The notes below the pieces were generated by a model. It did not search any database and was not told the origin of the DNA. It saw only the letters and a list, made by a program, of their open reading frames with translations. Positions 44,400-53,954 of a stretch of 64,000 nucleotides of DNA are shown here, piece after piece. The stretch is from the NCBI RefSeq assembly GCF_024733555.1, contig NZ_JANIOF010000003.1, positions 248,001-312,000 of the forward strand. The letters are read 5' to 3'. The position numbers and the translations under genes are program-made. The first letter of the stretch is position 1; each line of letters starts with the position of its first letter. Origin of the DNA: Paenibacillus sp. SC116. GTDB lineage: Bacteria; Bacillota; Bacilli; Paenibacillales; Paenibacillaceae.

Positions 44400-44603
44400 A
44401 TGTCGAATATTGATGGGAAATGTTAGATAGGATATAATTACTAGGCTATATGATTATATGATCATAGATATAGCTATTTTCATAGTTAAAAAGTTGTGTA
44501 TATGCACACTTTTTACTAGAAGTACTATTCGTCCCATTGAAGGGAGGCATAGGGGAGAGGGGCAAGGTTGTACATCATTACATCATGAATCAGGGGGAAT
44601 AAC

Positions 44604-46322
44604 ATGCGTACTCAATTTAAAAAGTGGGCAATTATGCTGATGGCAACGGTTATGTGCTTCTCTATGTTGTCAACAACGGCTGGTGCTGCTAACCGTCCGA
44701 CGACGATGGCACCAAATGGTATCGTAACAACACCTCATTATTTGGCTTCTGCAGCAGCTTTGGAGGTTCTTGAAGAAGGCGGTAACGCGGTTGATGCGGC
44801 TATTGCTGCTCAAGCAACTTTGGCAGTTGTATATCCACAATACACAAGTATGGGTGGAGATGCTTTCTGGCTTATCTACAACGCTGAGAGCAAAGAGCTC
44901 AAAGCATTAAATGCAAGTGGCCGTTCTGGCGAGAAAACAACAATTGATTTCTATAAAAATAAAGGCTATAACAAAATTCCTTCCCGCGGATACTTGGCGG
45001 CCAACACAGTTCCAGGTACCGTTTCTGGATGGGGTGCAGCATATGAATATGCAGAAGACACGATGGACCTGTCCATGGATTGGGATGATTTGCTGAAGCG
45101 TGCGATTCATTACGCAGAAAAGGGCTATCCTGTTACTCCGAACCAAGAAAGATGGACAAAAACAGCTATGAATCCTGATAATAAAGAGCTGTTTGACTTG
45201 GGTCGTTTCAAAACATTTACAGATATTTTCGTTAAGCCTAACGGTGAGCACTTTAAAGTAGGCGAAATGATGAAACAAAAGGACTTGGCGAAGACGTTGA
45301 AGCGAATTGCTGTTAACGGCGCTGATGAGTTCTACAAAGGTGAAACAGCGATGAAGATCGCTTCTGACATTCAAGCTAACGGCGGTTCCTTGACATACTA
45401 TGATTTTAAGAACCACAAAGCAGATTGGGTTAAACCAATCTCTGTTGACTACCGTGGATACCAAGCTTATAACGTACCACCAAACTCTCAAGGTATGGCT
45501 TCCTTGTCTATCTTGAACATTTTGAACAACTTTGACCTGAAGAGCATGGGCGAAGGCACAGCTGACTACTATCACGTTATGGTTGAAGCAACAAAGCAAG
45601 CATTCGCTGACCGCGACAAATGGTTGACGGATCCAGACTTCGCTCAGATCCCAGTTGACGAGTTGTTGTCCAAAGAGCATGGTAAGAAATTGGCTGCACG
45701 TATCGATATGAACAAAGCAGCTGAGAACGTAAAACCTCTTGACCCTAAAGGTGACACAGTATGGTTGGGTATCGTCGATAAAGACGGTAACGCTGTATCC
45801 GTTATTCAGAGTCATTACTTTGACTGGGGTGCAGGTGTAGTTGCGAAAGACACAGGCGTATTGTTGCAAAACCGTGGTAGCTTCTTCTCCTTGGATCCAA
45901 ACCATGTGAACGACTTGGAACCTAAGAAGCGTACATTCCACACGTTGAACCCTGCTATGTTGTTTAAAGATGGCAAGCCGTTCATGCTTTACGGTACGCA
46001 AGGTGGCGAGGGACAACCTCAAACACAAGCGGCACTTGTTACACGTTTCGTTGACTTCGGTATGACGGTTCAAGATGCGATTGAAGCACCAAGATGGCTG
46101 CATGGCCGTAACTGGGGAGAAACGGCTAACGGATTAAGAATGGAAGGTCGTATTCCTCAATCCGTTATGGATGAAATGATTCGCCGTGGTCATCCAGTGA
46201 AAAAGATTGACGACTACACAGACCAAGTTGGTCAATCCGGTATGGTAGTTATTGATCCAGTAACAAATGTGAAGTTTGCTGGTGCTGACCCACGTGGCGA
46301 AGGCGCAGCTGTAGGCTATTAA
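44604..46322 (+). CDS. Secreted gamma-glutamyltransferase family protein
   Basis: A 572-residue Ntn-hydrolase precursor. A Sec signal peptide (MRTQFKKWAIMLMATVMCF, cleavage near TAGA-A at about residue 28) is clear. The likely autocleavage site is before Thr385 in KGDTVWLGIVDKDGNAVS, giving the large and small subunits; GTQGGEG near 475 replaces the usual GSxGGSRI loop, so it fits the YwrD/acylase-like branch rather than classic Ggt. Substrates could be gamma-glutamyl peptides or poly-glutamate. Codon choice looks like that of a strongly expressed gene. It is a single-gene unit. Confidence 0.87.
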   Translation: MRTQFKKWAIMLMATVMCFSMLSTTAGAANRPTTMAPNGIVTTPHYLASAAALEVLEEGGNAVDAAIAAQATLAVVYPQYTSMGGDAFWLIYNAESKELKALNASGRSGEKTTIDFYKNKGYNKIPSRGYLAANTVPGTVSGWGAAYEYAEDTMDLSMDWDDLLKRAIHYAEKGYPVTPNQERWTKTAMNPDNKELFDLGRFKTFTDIFVKPNGEHFKVGEMMKQKDLAKTLKRIAVNGADEFYKGETAMKIASDIQANGGSLTYYDFKNHKADWVKPISVDYRGYQAYNVPPNSQGMASLSILNILNNFDLKSMGEGTADYYHVMVEATKQAFADRDKWLTDPDFAQIPVDELLSKEHGKKLAARIDMNKAAENVKPLDPKGDTVWLGIVDKDGNAVSVIQSHYFDWGAGVVAKDTGVLLQNRGSFFSLDPNHVNDLEPKKRTFHTLNPAMLFKDGKPFMLYGTQGGEGQPQTQAALVTRFVDFGMTVQDAIEAPRWLHGRNWGETANGLRMEGRIPQSVMDEMIRRGHPVKKIDDYTDQVGQSGMVVIDPVTNVKFAGADPRGEGAAVGY

Positions 46323-46362
46323 TCATTTCTGTATAAGAAATGATGCGATAGAGTTTTAAAGG

Positions 46363-46402
46363 ATTGTCAGGGCAGGGGGGAGAACAACCTGCCTTGACGA
46401 TC
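46363..46402 (+). terminator. Terminator-like hairpin after the gamma-glutamyltransferase gene
   Basis: GATTGTCAGGGCAGG / CCTGCCTTGACGATC forms a stem of about 14 bp with one mismatch; only TCTTGTTA follows, so the T-run is poor. Confidence 0.6.
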
Positions 46403-46490
46403 TCTTGTTATGGTTTATGTGATTGAATGCACATAGTCCGAAAGTACTAATTTCTTCATTTTGGGAATTCATTTATGGAGGTATAAGGTA

Positions 46491-48539
46491 ATGAACGAAC
46501 ATGTCGAACCAAGTTCGACGGATGTATCCACAGGTGCTAAAGTGGGCACGGTATTCAAGGGTAAATTAAAAAATCGGTTGATAGCTTGGTTTCTTGTCGT
46601 TTCCCTTATTCCCCTTGTCCTCACCTCAACATTCGTGTACAGTACAGCTTCATCTAGTTTAATAGAGAAACAAAACGATGCTTATGTTTCGCTTGTAAAG
46701 AGTAGAGCGGAAATGATGGATCAGTATTTTAAAGAACGTATGAATGAAATACGTATCATTGCAACAACATCAGATATTCGCACAGATGATAATGTGCATA
46801 TGATGAAATTTATTCAAAGCTTGAAACAAACGGCACCACAATACGATGGTAATACGTTTATCGGTTTGGATGGACATGTGAAAGCTGACACATTTGAAAA
46901 CAGCGTAGGTATTAATCTAGGTATGCGTCCATTCTTTAAGAATGCTATGGAAGGTAAAGAATCCTATACGGACGTTATTTTAGCGAAGACGACAGGTCAA
47001 CGCTCGATTATTGTCGCTGTACCTGTTAAGTCTCCAGACGGAAAAGTAAAAGGTGCACTAACTGGACTAGTGAATTTTGAGAAATTCACTACGGAGATTT
47101 TTAAAAGTTTGTATATTGATAATGGGGTAGGCTATCCGATTGTCGTAGACAACCAAGGGAAAATTCAGCTTCATCCGAACAAAGAATTGATTGGCAAGAC
47201 GGCCGAGGAAGCGAAATTGACTGCAGGATTGGTAAATATTTTGGGTCAAGAGAAGTCTGATGCGACGTCTTACTCGTACTCGGAAGCTGGAGAGAACTTT
47301 ACGGTTGCCTATGCACCGGTTCCTACCACAGGATATAGCATATATATGCACATTCCAGAAGATTCGATTACGGCAGCCGTTTCTTCCATTCAATGGAGTG
47401 TGATGGTAATCGTCATCGCAGTAAGCTTAATCGTCGTTATTCTTGCTTACTTCATTGCACAGCAGATTACACGTCCGATCGTCGCAGTGGCGGAAGCGGC
47501 AGAACGCGTATCGAATGGTGATCTTAACCAAGAAGAGTTAGCAGTTAAGTCAAGTGATGAGGTCGGCAAGCTGACCGGCGCAGTGAATACGATGATTCGC
47601 TCTTTGCGTCAGTTTATCCAACAAGTCAACCGTACTGCGGAAGATGTAGCCACATCTGCTGAGGAGTTGTCTGCTAACGCGGATCATACGAGCAAAGCGA
47701 CAGAGCATATTGCGATGTCGATTCAAGAAGTGGCAGATGGTACAGAGCAGCAGGTGCAGAACGTAGAGGAAAGCGTGCGTTCGATCCATCAAGTTGCAGA
47801 AGGAGTACAGCAAATATCTAATAACGCGCAAAGCGTGGCTCATTCTGCTTTGTCTGCTTCGGAAAGTGCTGAGATGGGTAACCGCATTTTGCAGACGGTG
47901 ATGCAGCAAATGCAGTCCATTCATGACACAGTTAATACGCTTAACGACACGGTGAAACAGCTCGGCCAGCGTTCTGCTGCCATTGATAATATCGTACAAG
48001 TTATATCCGGTATTGCAGCACAAACGAACTTGCTTGCGCTGAATGCTGCGATTGAGGCGGCTCGTGCTGGTGAACATGGACGTGGATTTGCAGTTGTAGC
48101 TGATGAAGTGCGCAAGCTATCCGAGCAATCGGGTGAATCCACGGAGAAAATAGCTGGATTGCTGGCTTCGATTCAAAGTGAAACAGCAACAGCCATCGAA
48201 TCGATGGAGCAAGGTACACGTGAAGTTGCGGTTGGTATGGATGTTGTGAACCAAGCAGGCGTAGCGTTTACGGAAATTTTGAATTCTGTTCAGCAAGTAG
48301 CAACGCAAATTCAAGAGGTAACCGCTTATTCGATCCAGATGAACAGCAATACCGAACATGCAGTTGAACAAGTGAATCTGATAACAGAAGTTGCAGAACG
48401 TTCAGCTGAAGGAACGCAGAACGTATCGGCTGCTACGGAAGAGCAATTAGCGGCAATGGAGCAAGTAAGCTCTTCGGCAACATCACTAGCGAAGATGGCA
48501 GAAGATTTACAGTCCTACTTGAGCAAATTCAAAGTGTAA
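46491..48539 (+). CDS. Methyl-accepting chemotaxis protein with Cache sensor domain
   Basis: A 682-residue receptor: cytoplasmic N-terminal tail, helix near residues 27-48, double-Cache sensor of about 250 residues outside ([41 protein letters not shown]), second helix near 305-328, HAMP domain, then a long signalling coiled coil with the conserved tip [22 protein letters not shown] and methylation regions of Glu/Gln-Ser/Ala repeats. It links an outside ligand to CheA/CheW. The ATG follows GGAGG by 9 bases. Ligand unknown. It has its own terminator. Confidence 0.93.
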   Translation: MNEHVEPSSTDVSTGAKVGTVFKGKLKNRLIAWFLVVSLIPLVLTSTFVYSTASSSLIEKQNDAYVSLVKSRAEMMDQYFKERMNEIRIIATTSDIRTDDNVHMMKFIQSLKQTAPQYDGNTFIGLDGHVKADTFENSVGINLGMRPFFKNAMEGKESYTDVILAKTTGQRSIIVAVPVKSPDGKVKGALTGLVNFEKFTTEIFKSLYIDNGVGYPIVVDNQGKIQLHPNKELIGKTAEEAKLTAGLVNILGQEKSDATSYSYSEAGENFTVAYAPVPTTGYSIYMHIPEDSITAAVSSIQWSVMVIVIAVSLIVVILAYFIAQQITRPIVAVAEAAERVSNGDLNQEELAVKSSDEVGKLTGAVNTMIRSLRQFIQQVNRTAEDVATSAEELSANADHTSKATEHIAMSIQEVADGTEQQVQNVEESVRSIHQVAEGVQQISNNAQSVAHSALSASESAEMGNRILQTVMQQMQSIHDTVNTLNDTVKQLGQRSAAIDNIVQVISGIAAQTNLLALNAAIEAARAGEHGRGFAVVADEVRKLSEQSGESTEKIAGLLASIQSETATAIESMEQGTREVAVGMDVVNQAGVAFTEILNSVQQVATQIQEVTAYSIQMNSNTEHAVEQVNLITEVAERSAEGTQNVSAATEEQLAAMEQVSSSATSLAKMAEDLQSYLSKFKV

Positions 48540-48552
48540 TAAGTATCTAATG

Positions 48553-48579
48553 AAAGGGGGCGAATAGCTCCCTTTTTTT
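48553..48579 (+). terminator. Terminator of the chemotaxis receptor gene
   Basis: AAAGGGGGC / GCTCCCTTT (48553-48561 with 48567-48575) with a 5-base loop, followed by TTTT. Confidence 0.8.
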
Positions 48580-48712
48580 ATATTCTAAAAATCTTGCTAA
48601 ATAACTGGATAAGTCAAGTCTGAAATGCACACGTAAATAGTGATAGTATAGAAATACTGAATTAGCAGAAGTATTTCTGAACGTAAACGGCTACGCATAA
48701 GGAGGACGTAAC

Positions 48713-49219
48713 ATGTTTCAACCACAATCATACAGCGGGGACGCTGCTAAAGATTATGAGCTAATGGTAAGTCAGTTGAAGGCATTAATGGACGGGGAGA
48801 CGAACCAGATCGCCAATCTAGCTAATGCTGCGGCTCTGCTCTGGCATGGACTTGAGAATATTAACTGGGCCGGCTTCTATTTGTATGAAGCAGAAACGAA
48901 CCAACTCGTATTGGGACCGTTTCAAGGGATGCCTGCATGTGTACGTATACCGCTAGGCCGAGGAGTATGTGGTACGTCTGCAGCCGAGCTGCGTACCGTT
49001 ATCGTAGCAGATGTCCATGCATTTCCTGGACATATTGCCTGTGATGCCAGATCACTAAGTGAGATCGTTGTGCCGCTTGTCCAAAATGGACAACTAATCG
49101 GTGTGTTGGATATTGATAGTCCTATTCTAGAACGATTCAACGAGACTGACAGAGTATGGCTGGAGCGTATTGCAGAACTGATCGTACAGGGCTCTGAGCA
49201 TTTGAATATTAAGAAATAG
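48713..49219 (+). CDS. msrC: Free methionine-(R)-sulfoxide reductase (GAF-domain)
   Basis: A 168-residue GAF-domain enzyme of the fRMsr type. WAGFYLY, GPFQGMPACVRIPLGRGVCGTSA and HIACDARSLSEIVVPL are family motifs, with the three conserved Cys at residues 76, 86 and 110. It reduces free Met-R-sulfoxide with thioredoxin. AAGGAGG lies upstream of the ATG. With MsrA, encoded 2.4 kb downstream, it covers both sulfoxide stereoisomers for free Met and S-form in proteins. Confidence 0.9.
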   Translation: MFQPQSYSGDAAKDYELMVSQLKALMDGETNQIANLANAAALLWHGLENINWAGFYLYEAETNQLVLGPFQGMPACVRIPLGRGVCGTSAAELRTVIVADVHAFPGHIACDARSLSEIVVPLVQNGQLIGVLDIDSPILERFNETDRVWLERIAELIVQGSEHLNIKK

Positions 49220-49252
49220 AAGTCAAAACGAAGTGAAAAAGAGGGTTGCGAA

Positions 49253-49711
49253 ATGAGTTCAGTTATCGTTTTGCTTATCGTGCTCATCGGCGGTGTGGCG
49301 ACTGCATTTCAAGCGGGTGTTAATGGCTTGCTTGGCAAGAAGATTGGCATTATCGAAGGCTCCTTTGTTTCATTTCTAACGGGAACGATTGTGCTGCTTA
49401 TCTTGTTGCTTATTACGAGTCGCGGTCATCTAGGTCCACTCGTACAAGCTTTGCATGTTCCGAAATGGCAGCTTACTGGTGGAATTTTAGGGGTCATCTA
49501 TGTGTTGATCATGATATTTGCAGTGCCGAAGATTGGTACGGCAACCACCTTTGTCGCTATTATTGCGGCGCAGATGCTAATGAGCACCGTGATCGACCAT
49601 TATGGCTTATTTGGTAAGACGGTTCCCATTAACAGCTATAAAGTGATAGGGTTAATGTTGCTGGCTAGTGCACTATTCTTTATCTACAAGTCCAGTCAAG
49701 TGCAAGGATAG
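49253..49711 (+). CDS. DMT-superfamily (DUF606/YdcZ-like) membrane protein
   Basis: A 152-residue, five-helix protein. GGVATAFQAGVNGLLGKKIG near the N-terminus, EGSFVSFLTGTIVLL and VPKIGTATTFVAIIAAQMLMSTVIDHYGLFG are the markers of the DUF606 half-size transporters, which function as dimers. Substrate unknown. It begins 33 bases after the fRMsr gene and is probably cotranscribed. Confidence 0.85.
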   Translation: MSSVIVLLIVLIGGVATAFQAGVNGLLGKKIGIIEGSFVSFLTGTIVLLILLLITSRGHLGPLVQALHVPKWQLTGGILGVIYVLIMIFAVPKIGTATTFVAIIAAQMLMSTVIDHYGLFGKTVPINSYKVIGLMLLASALFFIYKSSQVQG

Positions 49712-49874
49712 GCGGAATTGTTATTGTCGATGGGAGAAGAATGACACGAAATTACTACTAATTACCACATTTTCTTCTTTTAATACTGATTACGCCGACA
49801 TAATGATCTATAATAGATATGATATTTTGTAGAATAGGTAATGAAAAATTTGATCGTAAGGCAGGGTGAAGAAG

Positions 49875-50849
49875 TTGCAAAAGATTCGAATTGGTATTGT
49901 TGGGTATGGTAACTTGGGGAAAGGTGTAGAATATTCGATTCGCCAGAATCCAGATATGGAGCTAGTAGCTGTATTTACGCGTCGTAGTCCAGAATCCGTT
50001 CAAGCATCTGTTCCAGTAATTTCGCTTGATGAAGTTGAGCAATATCAGGATCGTATTGATGTGATGCTGTTGTGCGGTGGATCTGCGACGGACTTGCCTA
50101 TTCAAGGGCCAGCAATGGCGAAATTGTTTAATATCGTTGATAGCTTTGATACACATGCACGCATTCCTGAATACTTCGAAGAAGTTAACCAACAAGCAGA
50201 AGGAAATGGACATGTTGCGGTTATTTCTACAGGTTGGGACCCAGGCTTGTTCTCCTTGAGTCGCTTGCTGTTCGAAGCTATTTTGCCAGAAGGTAATGCA
50301 TATACATTCTGGGGCAAAGGCGTGAGCCAGGGACACTCCGATGCGATTCGTCGTGTTCCGGGCGTTAAGAATGGTGTTCAGTACACGATTCCTTCTACGG
50401 AAGCAGTGGAGCGTGTTCGCAACGGTGAGAACCCAGAGCTGACAACTCGCGAGAAGCATCTTCGTGAATGTTTCGTCGTAGCAGAAGAAGGTGCAGATCT
50501 GAAAGCAATCGAGCAAACGATTGTTAACATGCCTAACTATTTCGCTGATTACGATACAATTGTTAACTTTATCAACGAAGAAGAATTGAAGGCAAATCAT
50601 GGCGGTATTCCACATGGCGGTCTCGTGTTACATAGCGGTGTGACAGGTGAAGGAACGACGCAAGTAATGGAATTCGGCTTGAACCTTGGAAGTAACCCTG
50701 AGTTCACGTCCAGCGTCCTTGTTGCATACGCTCGTGCTGTACACCGATTGTCTCAACGTGGCGAGCGTGGAGCACGTACGGTATTTGACATTCCATTCGG
50801 CTTGTTATCTCCTAAATCTGCGGAGCAATTGCGCGCTGAATTGCTATAA
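49875..50849 (+). CDS. ddh: meso-Diaminopimelate D-dehydrogenase
   Basis: A 324-residue enzyme with an N-terminal NADP-binding Rossmann fold (IRIGIVGYGNLGKGVE) and substrate-binding segments CGGSATDLP, STGWDPGLFSLSRLL, FWGKGVSQGHSDAIRRVPGV and HGGIPHGGLVL, all typical of Ddh. It makes meso-diaminopimelate for cell wall and lysine in one step from tetrahydrodipicolinate and ammonia, a variant used in some Bacillaceae and Paenibacillaceae. TTG 49875 is preferred because AGGGTG lies 6 bases upstream; a GTG 9 bases earlier abuts AAGGCAGG. Confidence 0.93.
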   Translation: MQKIRIGIVGYGNLGKGVEYSIRQNPDMELVAVFTRRSPESVQASVPVISLDEVEQYQDRIDVMLLCGGSATDLPIQGPAMAKLFNIVDSFDTHARIPEYFEEVNQQAEGNGHVAVISTGWDPGLFSLSRLLFEAILPEGNAYTFWGKGVSQGHSDAIRRVPGVKNGVQYTIPSTEAVERVRNGENPELTTREKHLRECFVVAEEGADLKAIEQTIVNMPNYFADYDTIVNFINEEELKANHGGIPHGGLVLHSGVTGEGTTQVMEFGLNLGSNPEFTSSVLVAYARAVHRLSQRGERGARTVFDIPFGLLSPKSAEQLRAELL

Positions 50850-50900
50850 TCTGTTCGTTATTATTAACGAATATGTTCCTATCATAAGTCTATGGATGTT

Positions 50901-50936
50901 AAATAGCTGTCGAGTGTATACTCGACAGCTATTTTT
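50901..50936 (+). terminator. Terminator of ddh
   Basis: A perfect 15-bp stem AAATAGCTGTCGAGT / ACTCGACAGCTATTT with a short loop, followed by TT. Confidence 0.85.
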
Positions 50937-50956
50937 ATGAAAAGGAAGTGGACGAT

Positions 50957-51088
50957 ATGAAAATGGTTAAGATGATAGGTAAAGTCCTTTTGGCTATGTT
51001 CTTGTCCATATATGCTCTTATTTTAATCCTTGGCATCCTGTTCGTACTAGGCGTGATGTATTATGAAGCATACATGTTTCAGCCGTGA
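50957..51088 (+). CDS. 43-residue single-helix membrane protein
   Basis: Frame ATG (50957) to TGA encodes MKMVKMIGKVLLAMFLSIYA followed by LILILGILFVLGVMYYEAYMFQP: a Lys-rich N-terminus, one hydrophobic helix of about 25 residues and a short tail. AAAGGAAGTGG lies 7-14 bases upstream. It follows the ddh terminator directly, so it needs its own promoter or readthrough, and converges with msrA. No known family recognised. Confidence 0.55.
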   Translation: MKMVKMIGKVLLAMFLSIYALILILGILFVLGVMYYEAYMFQP

Positions 51089-51107
51089 TCCATAATGAGT
51101 AGTTAAA

Positions 51108-51674
51108 TTATTTCGATGAAGTTTCATCCCAATGGGATTGGATAAATTCATCCCGTCCTGATACAGCGCGATCCTGCTTATAGTGCTCAGGTTCTTTACG
51201 GTAATAATCTTGATGATAATCTTCTGCTTCATAGAACGGGGCAGCATCAAAAATTGGCGTTACAATTGGTTTGTTGAAACGTCCGCTTGAACCCAACGCA
51301 GTTTTTGATGCTTCAGCTAGCTGTCTTTGTTCTTCTGTGTGCACGAAAATGGCTGTCGTATAGGACTCTCCGCGATCTTGGAATTGGCCGCCTGCATCTG
51401 TAGGATCGATTTGTACCCAGAATATATCGAGTAACTCTTGATAGCTCATCATGCTTGGGTCGAATGTAATTTGTACAGCTTCTATATGACCTGTCGTCTG
51501 TGTCTTCACCTGTTCATAGGTCGGGTTAACTACATGCCCTCCTGTATAGCCTGAAACGACTCCATGAATACCATCCCATTGATCGAACGGCTTCACCATA
51601 CACCAGAAGCAGCCCCCAGCAAACGTTGCTTTCTCTAAAACTTTCGGTACGGATTGATTCGCTGATGTTGTCAT
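51108..51674 (-). CDS. msrA: Peptide-methionine (S)-S-oxide reductase
   Basis: A 188-residue MsrA with the catalytic GGCFWC (Cys22, Cys25), [55 protein letters not shown] and [10 protein letters not shown]. It repairs oxidised Met in proteins using thioredoxin. The ATG at 51674 follows AAGGAGG by 9 bases; a frame start at 51698 is inside the upstream region without a site. Sits near fRMsr, suggesting shared oxidative-stress use, though they are separate units. Confidence 0.93.
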   Translation of the reverse strand: MTTSANQSVPKVLEKATFAGGCFWCMVKPFDQWDGIHGVVSGYTGGHVVNPTYEQVKTQTTGHIEAVQITFDPSMMSYQELLDIFWVQIDPTDAGGQFQDRGESYTTAIFVHTEEQRQLAEASKTALGSSGRFNKPIVTPIFDAAPFYEAEDYHQDYYRKEPEHYKQDRAVSGRDEFIQSHWDETSSK

Positions 51675-51927
51675 TGCAGAATGCCTCCTTATGTTCAATC
51701 GTTCTCGTTAGTAACGAAGGTTGACGTCTAATTCATAATGCTCATCGTATAGCTGTTTCCATTTATTTTAAGTGTACCTGTGCAATTGCAGATTGAACAG
51801 CTATTTTACAGACCTCTTTATATCTTCGGTGAGACCTCTCTCTGTTGTATTCCTGTTATATGGCTGGCAAAATGGACATATAGAAAGTGAATGGAACGAT
51901 GGGAACGACAGATTTGGAGGTCATATC

Positions 51928-52677
51928 ATGTACGTAAGTCAAATTTCATTAAATAGGGATCAGGTTCCCTCTTTTCATAGTTATCCTTTTGATTTAGAGG
52001 TTGTACGCTCATTTACAACGCTTAAGTTTCAACAACCGGTGACTTTTTTAGTAGGTGAAAATGGAACAGGAAAATCAACACTGCTTGAAGCTATGGCCAT
52101 TGCGATGGGATTCAATCCTGAAGGTGGCAGCTTAAATATGCGCTTCCAGACAGAAAGCAGTCACTCGGAACTGTATCAATACATGCGTGTAGGCAGGAAG
52201 GCGCCTTATGCGAAAGATGGTTTCTTCCTGCGCGCTGAAAGTTATTACAACGTTGCGAGCTATATTGATCAGTTGGATAGAGAAGGCGGAGGCATGCCAC
52301 TTCGTTTCTCTTATGGTGGTAAATCATTACATGAACAATCGCATGGTGAAGCGTTCTGGTCGACTTTTCTGCATCGGTTCCGTGGAAATGGTCTCTATCT
52401 ATTAGACGAGCCCGAGGCTGCTCTATCTCCGCTTCGCCAAATGTCTTTCCTTACAAGAATGCATCAGTTGGTGAAGGACAACTCACAGTTTATTATCGCT
52501 ACACATTCACCGATTTTAATGTCCTATCCTGATGCGGATATCATCATGTTGGATAGAGGAGAGCTGCGCAAGGTTGCACTTGAAGAGACGGATCACTTTG
52601 CCATTACCCATAGCTTTATGACTGGTCGCGAGCGTATGCTGCGCGAGCTGCTGCAAGATGAAGAGGTGGATGGATGA
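51928..52677 (+). CDS. AAA-family ATPase, COG3910 type
   Basis: A 249-residue RecF/SMC-like ATPase without coiled coil. Walker A GENGTGKST near residue 50, the LSFGGKS-type signature SYGGKSLHEQSHGEAF near 145, Walker B GLYLLDEPEAALSP near 170 and a His switch IATHSPILM are all present. Members of this group are small stand-alone ABC-like ATPases of unknown role. Start ATG with TTGGAGG 7 bases upstream. A longer frame back to 51772 has no ribosome binding site. Confidence 0.82.
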   Translation: MYVSQISLNRDQVPSFHSYPFDLEVVRSFTTLKFQQPVTFLVGENGTGKSTLLEAMAIAMGFNPEGGSLNMRFQTESSHSELYQYMRVGRKAPYAKDGFFLRAESYYNVASYIDQLDREGGGMPLRFSYGGKSLHEQSHGEAFWSTFLHRFRGNGLYLLDEPEAALSPLRQMSFLTRMHQLVKDNSQFIIATHSPILMSYPDADIIMLDRGELRKVALEETDHFAITHSFMTGRERMLRELLQDEEVDG

Positions 52678-52951
52678 ACATACTATTATGTTCATGATTG
52701 CAAGTACAGTATTTCTAAGGATGAACTGTTCTTGAAAGGTCTAAGGTAATGTAATACGTATAAATGCGTATGACTGTCGGAAAAGGAGCATAAAGATAGT
52801 AGAGAGTTGGACTGGCTGGGAAAAAGTATAATTTATTGGAATTTGTTCTGTTTCCATAACGAATGTAAATATTATGGGACAAAATGGATCGTTCTTCGTA
52901 TATAATTAGAGTAGAGACATGAAAAGTTTAAAAAGGAGGAAATTGATACTT

Positions 52952-53590
52952 ATGCATAGCACAGAGTATTCTTCATCAAATGGCTCGTTGCCTAAGTTGT
53001 TTTCAGTCTTGTTCATTGCCTTGCTGATTTCATTTGCAGGTATTTATGCAGGACAATTCGTACCCAAAGCATACGCGATCCCTCTCTACGTAGTAGAGAT
53101 TGGCCTATTGCTAGCTGTCTTCTTCTTGAGAAAGAGCAAAGCTGTTGGGTACCCGCTTATGTTTGCTTTTATGTTTGTTTCGGGTATTACGTTGCAATTT
53201 GCGATCGCTTATTATGTAAGCACACTTGGTGCAACTCTTGTTGGGCAAGCATTTGCCCTTGCGGTAGTTGCTTTCGGTGGAACAGCACTTTATGCGGTGA
53301 AATCTAAGCAAGATTTCTCCTACATGCGCGGATTCTTGGTTGCTTCGACGCTTGTCCTCATCGGTATTATGCTTGTAGGCTTGTTCGTTCCAATGACAGG
53401 TACAATGGAACTGATATATTCAGGCTTCGGTATTTTGATCTTTATCGGATGGACGTTGTTTGACTTCTCTCGTCTTACGAAGCATGGATTTGCGGAAGAA
53501 GATATTCCTTCCATCGTGGTGAGCATTTACCTCGACTTCGTGAACTTGTTCTTGTTCATTCTTCGCTTTATCGGTGCAAGCAGAGACTAA
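52952..53590 (+). CDS. Bax inhibitor-1 family membrane protein (YetJ-like)
   Basis: About 212 residues with seven helices: LFSVLFIALLISFAGIYAG, VVEIGLLLAVFFL, MFAFMFVSGITLQFAIAYYV and others; the C-terminal GFGILIFIGWTLFDFSRLT ... IYLDFVNLFLFILRFIG carries the conserved Asp pair that in YetJ gates pH-dependent calcium leak. AAAAAGGAGG lies 13 bases upstream of the ATG; a TTG at 52943 has closer spacing and may be used instead. Confidence 0.85.
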   Translation: MHSTEYSSSNGSLPKLFSVLFIALLISFAGIYAGQFVPKAYAIPLYVVEIGLLLAVFFLRKSKAVGYPLMFAFMFVSGITLQFAIAYYVSTLGATLVGQAFALAVVAFGGTALYAVKSKQDFSYMRGFLVASTLVLIGIMLVGLFVPMTGTMELIYSGFGILIFIGWTLFDFSRLTKHGFAEEDIPSIVVSIYLDFVNLFLFILRFIGASRD

Positions 53591-53713
53591 GATTTACACT
53601 ATCATTAGTAATCAGCTTGTAAACATCGAAGCGTAAGTTAAGAACTTAACTTATGAGTTAGTTCGCTTGAGTTTGATAAGTAGTAGTTAATGAGATTAAT
53701 AATTTTTAGTCAT

Positions 53714-53763
53714 AAAGGGTATTCTTCTTGCAGCGTGTCTGTAAGGGGATGCCCTTTATTTGT
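53714..53763 (+). terminator. Terminator-like hairpin after the YetJ-like gene
   Basis: AAAGGG / CCCTTT (53714-53719 with 53752-53757) encloses a loop and is followed by ATTTGT. The stem is short and distant from the gene, so support is moderate. Confidence 0.45.
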
Positions 53764-53779
53764 AGCTTTGAACATAGAT

Positions 53780-53825
53780 AAGGGGTACCTTTGAGTCGAT
53801 TGCAGTGACTTTTAGGGTACCCCTT
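53780..53825. other. Inverted repeat in the 364-base gap after the YetJ-like gene
   Basis: AAGGGGTACC / GGTACCCCTT is a perfect 10-bp stem with a 26-base loop and no T-run. It stands 130 bases from the opposing M42 peptidase end. Nothing else was recognised in the gap. Confidence 0.45.
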
Positions 53826-53954
53826 ACATGTAAATGTATGGTTACTTTGAAATGGATCTTCGATCTAAATCATAGTTCATAAGAAAAAGATGCTATTGCA
53901 CATAGATATAGGTAAGCTCAATCTTTGTTCATGCAATTGCACATGGTTTCAAAA

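Noticed and set aside
44907..46103. 398-codon frame antisense to the gamma-glutamyltransferase gene
   Set aside because: It is the mirror of a strongly codon-biased gene; it is Cys/Val-rich with no recognisable domain or ribosome binding site.
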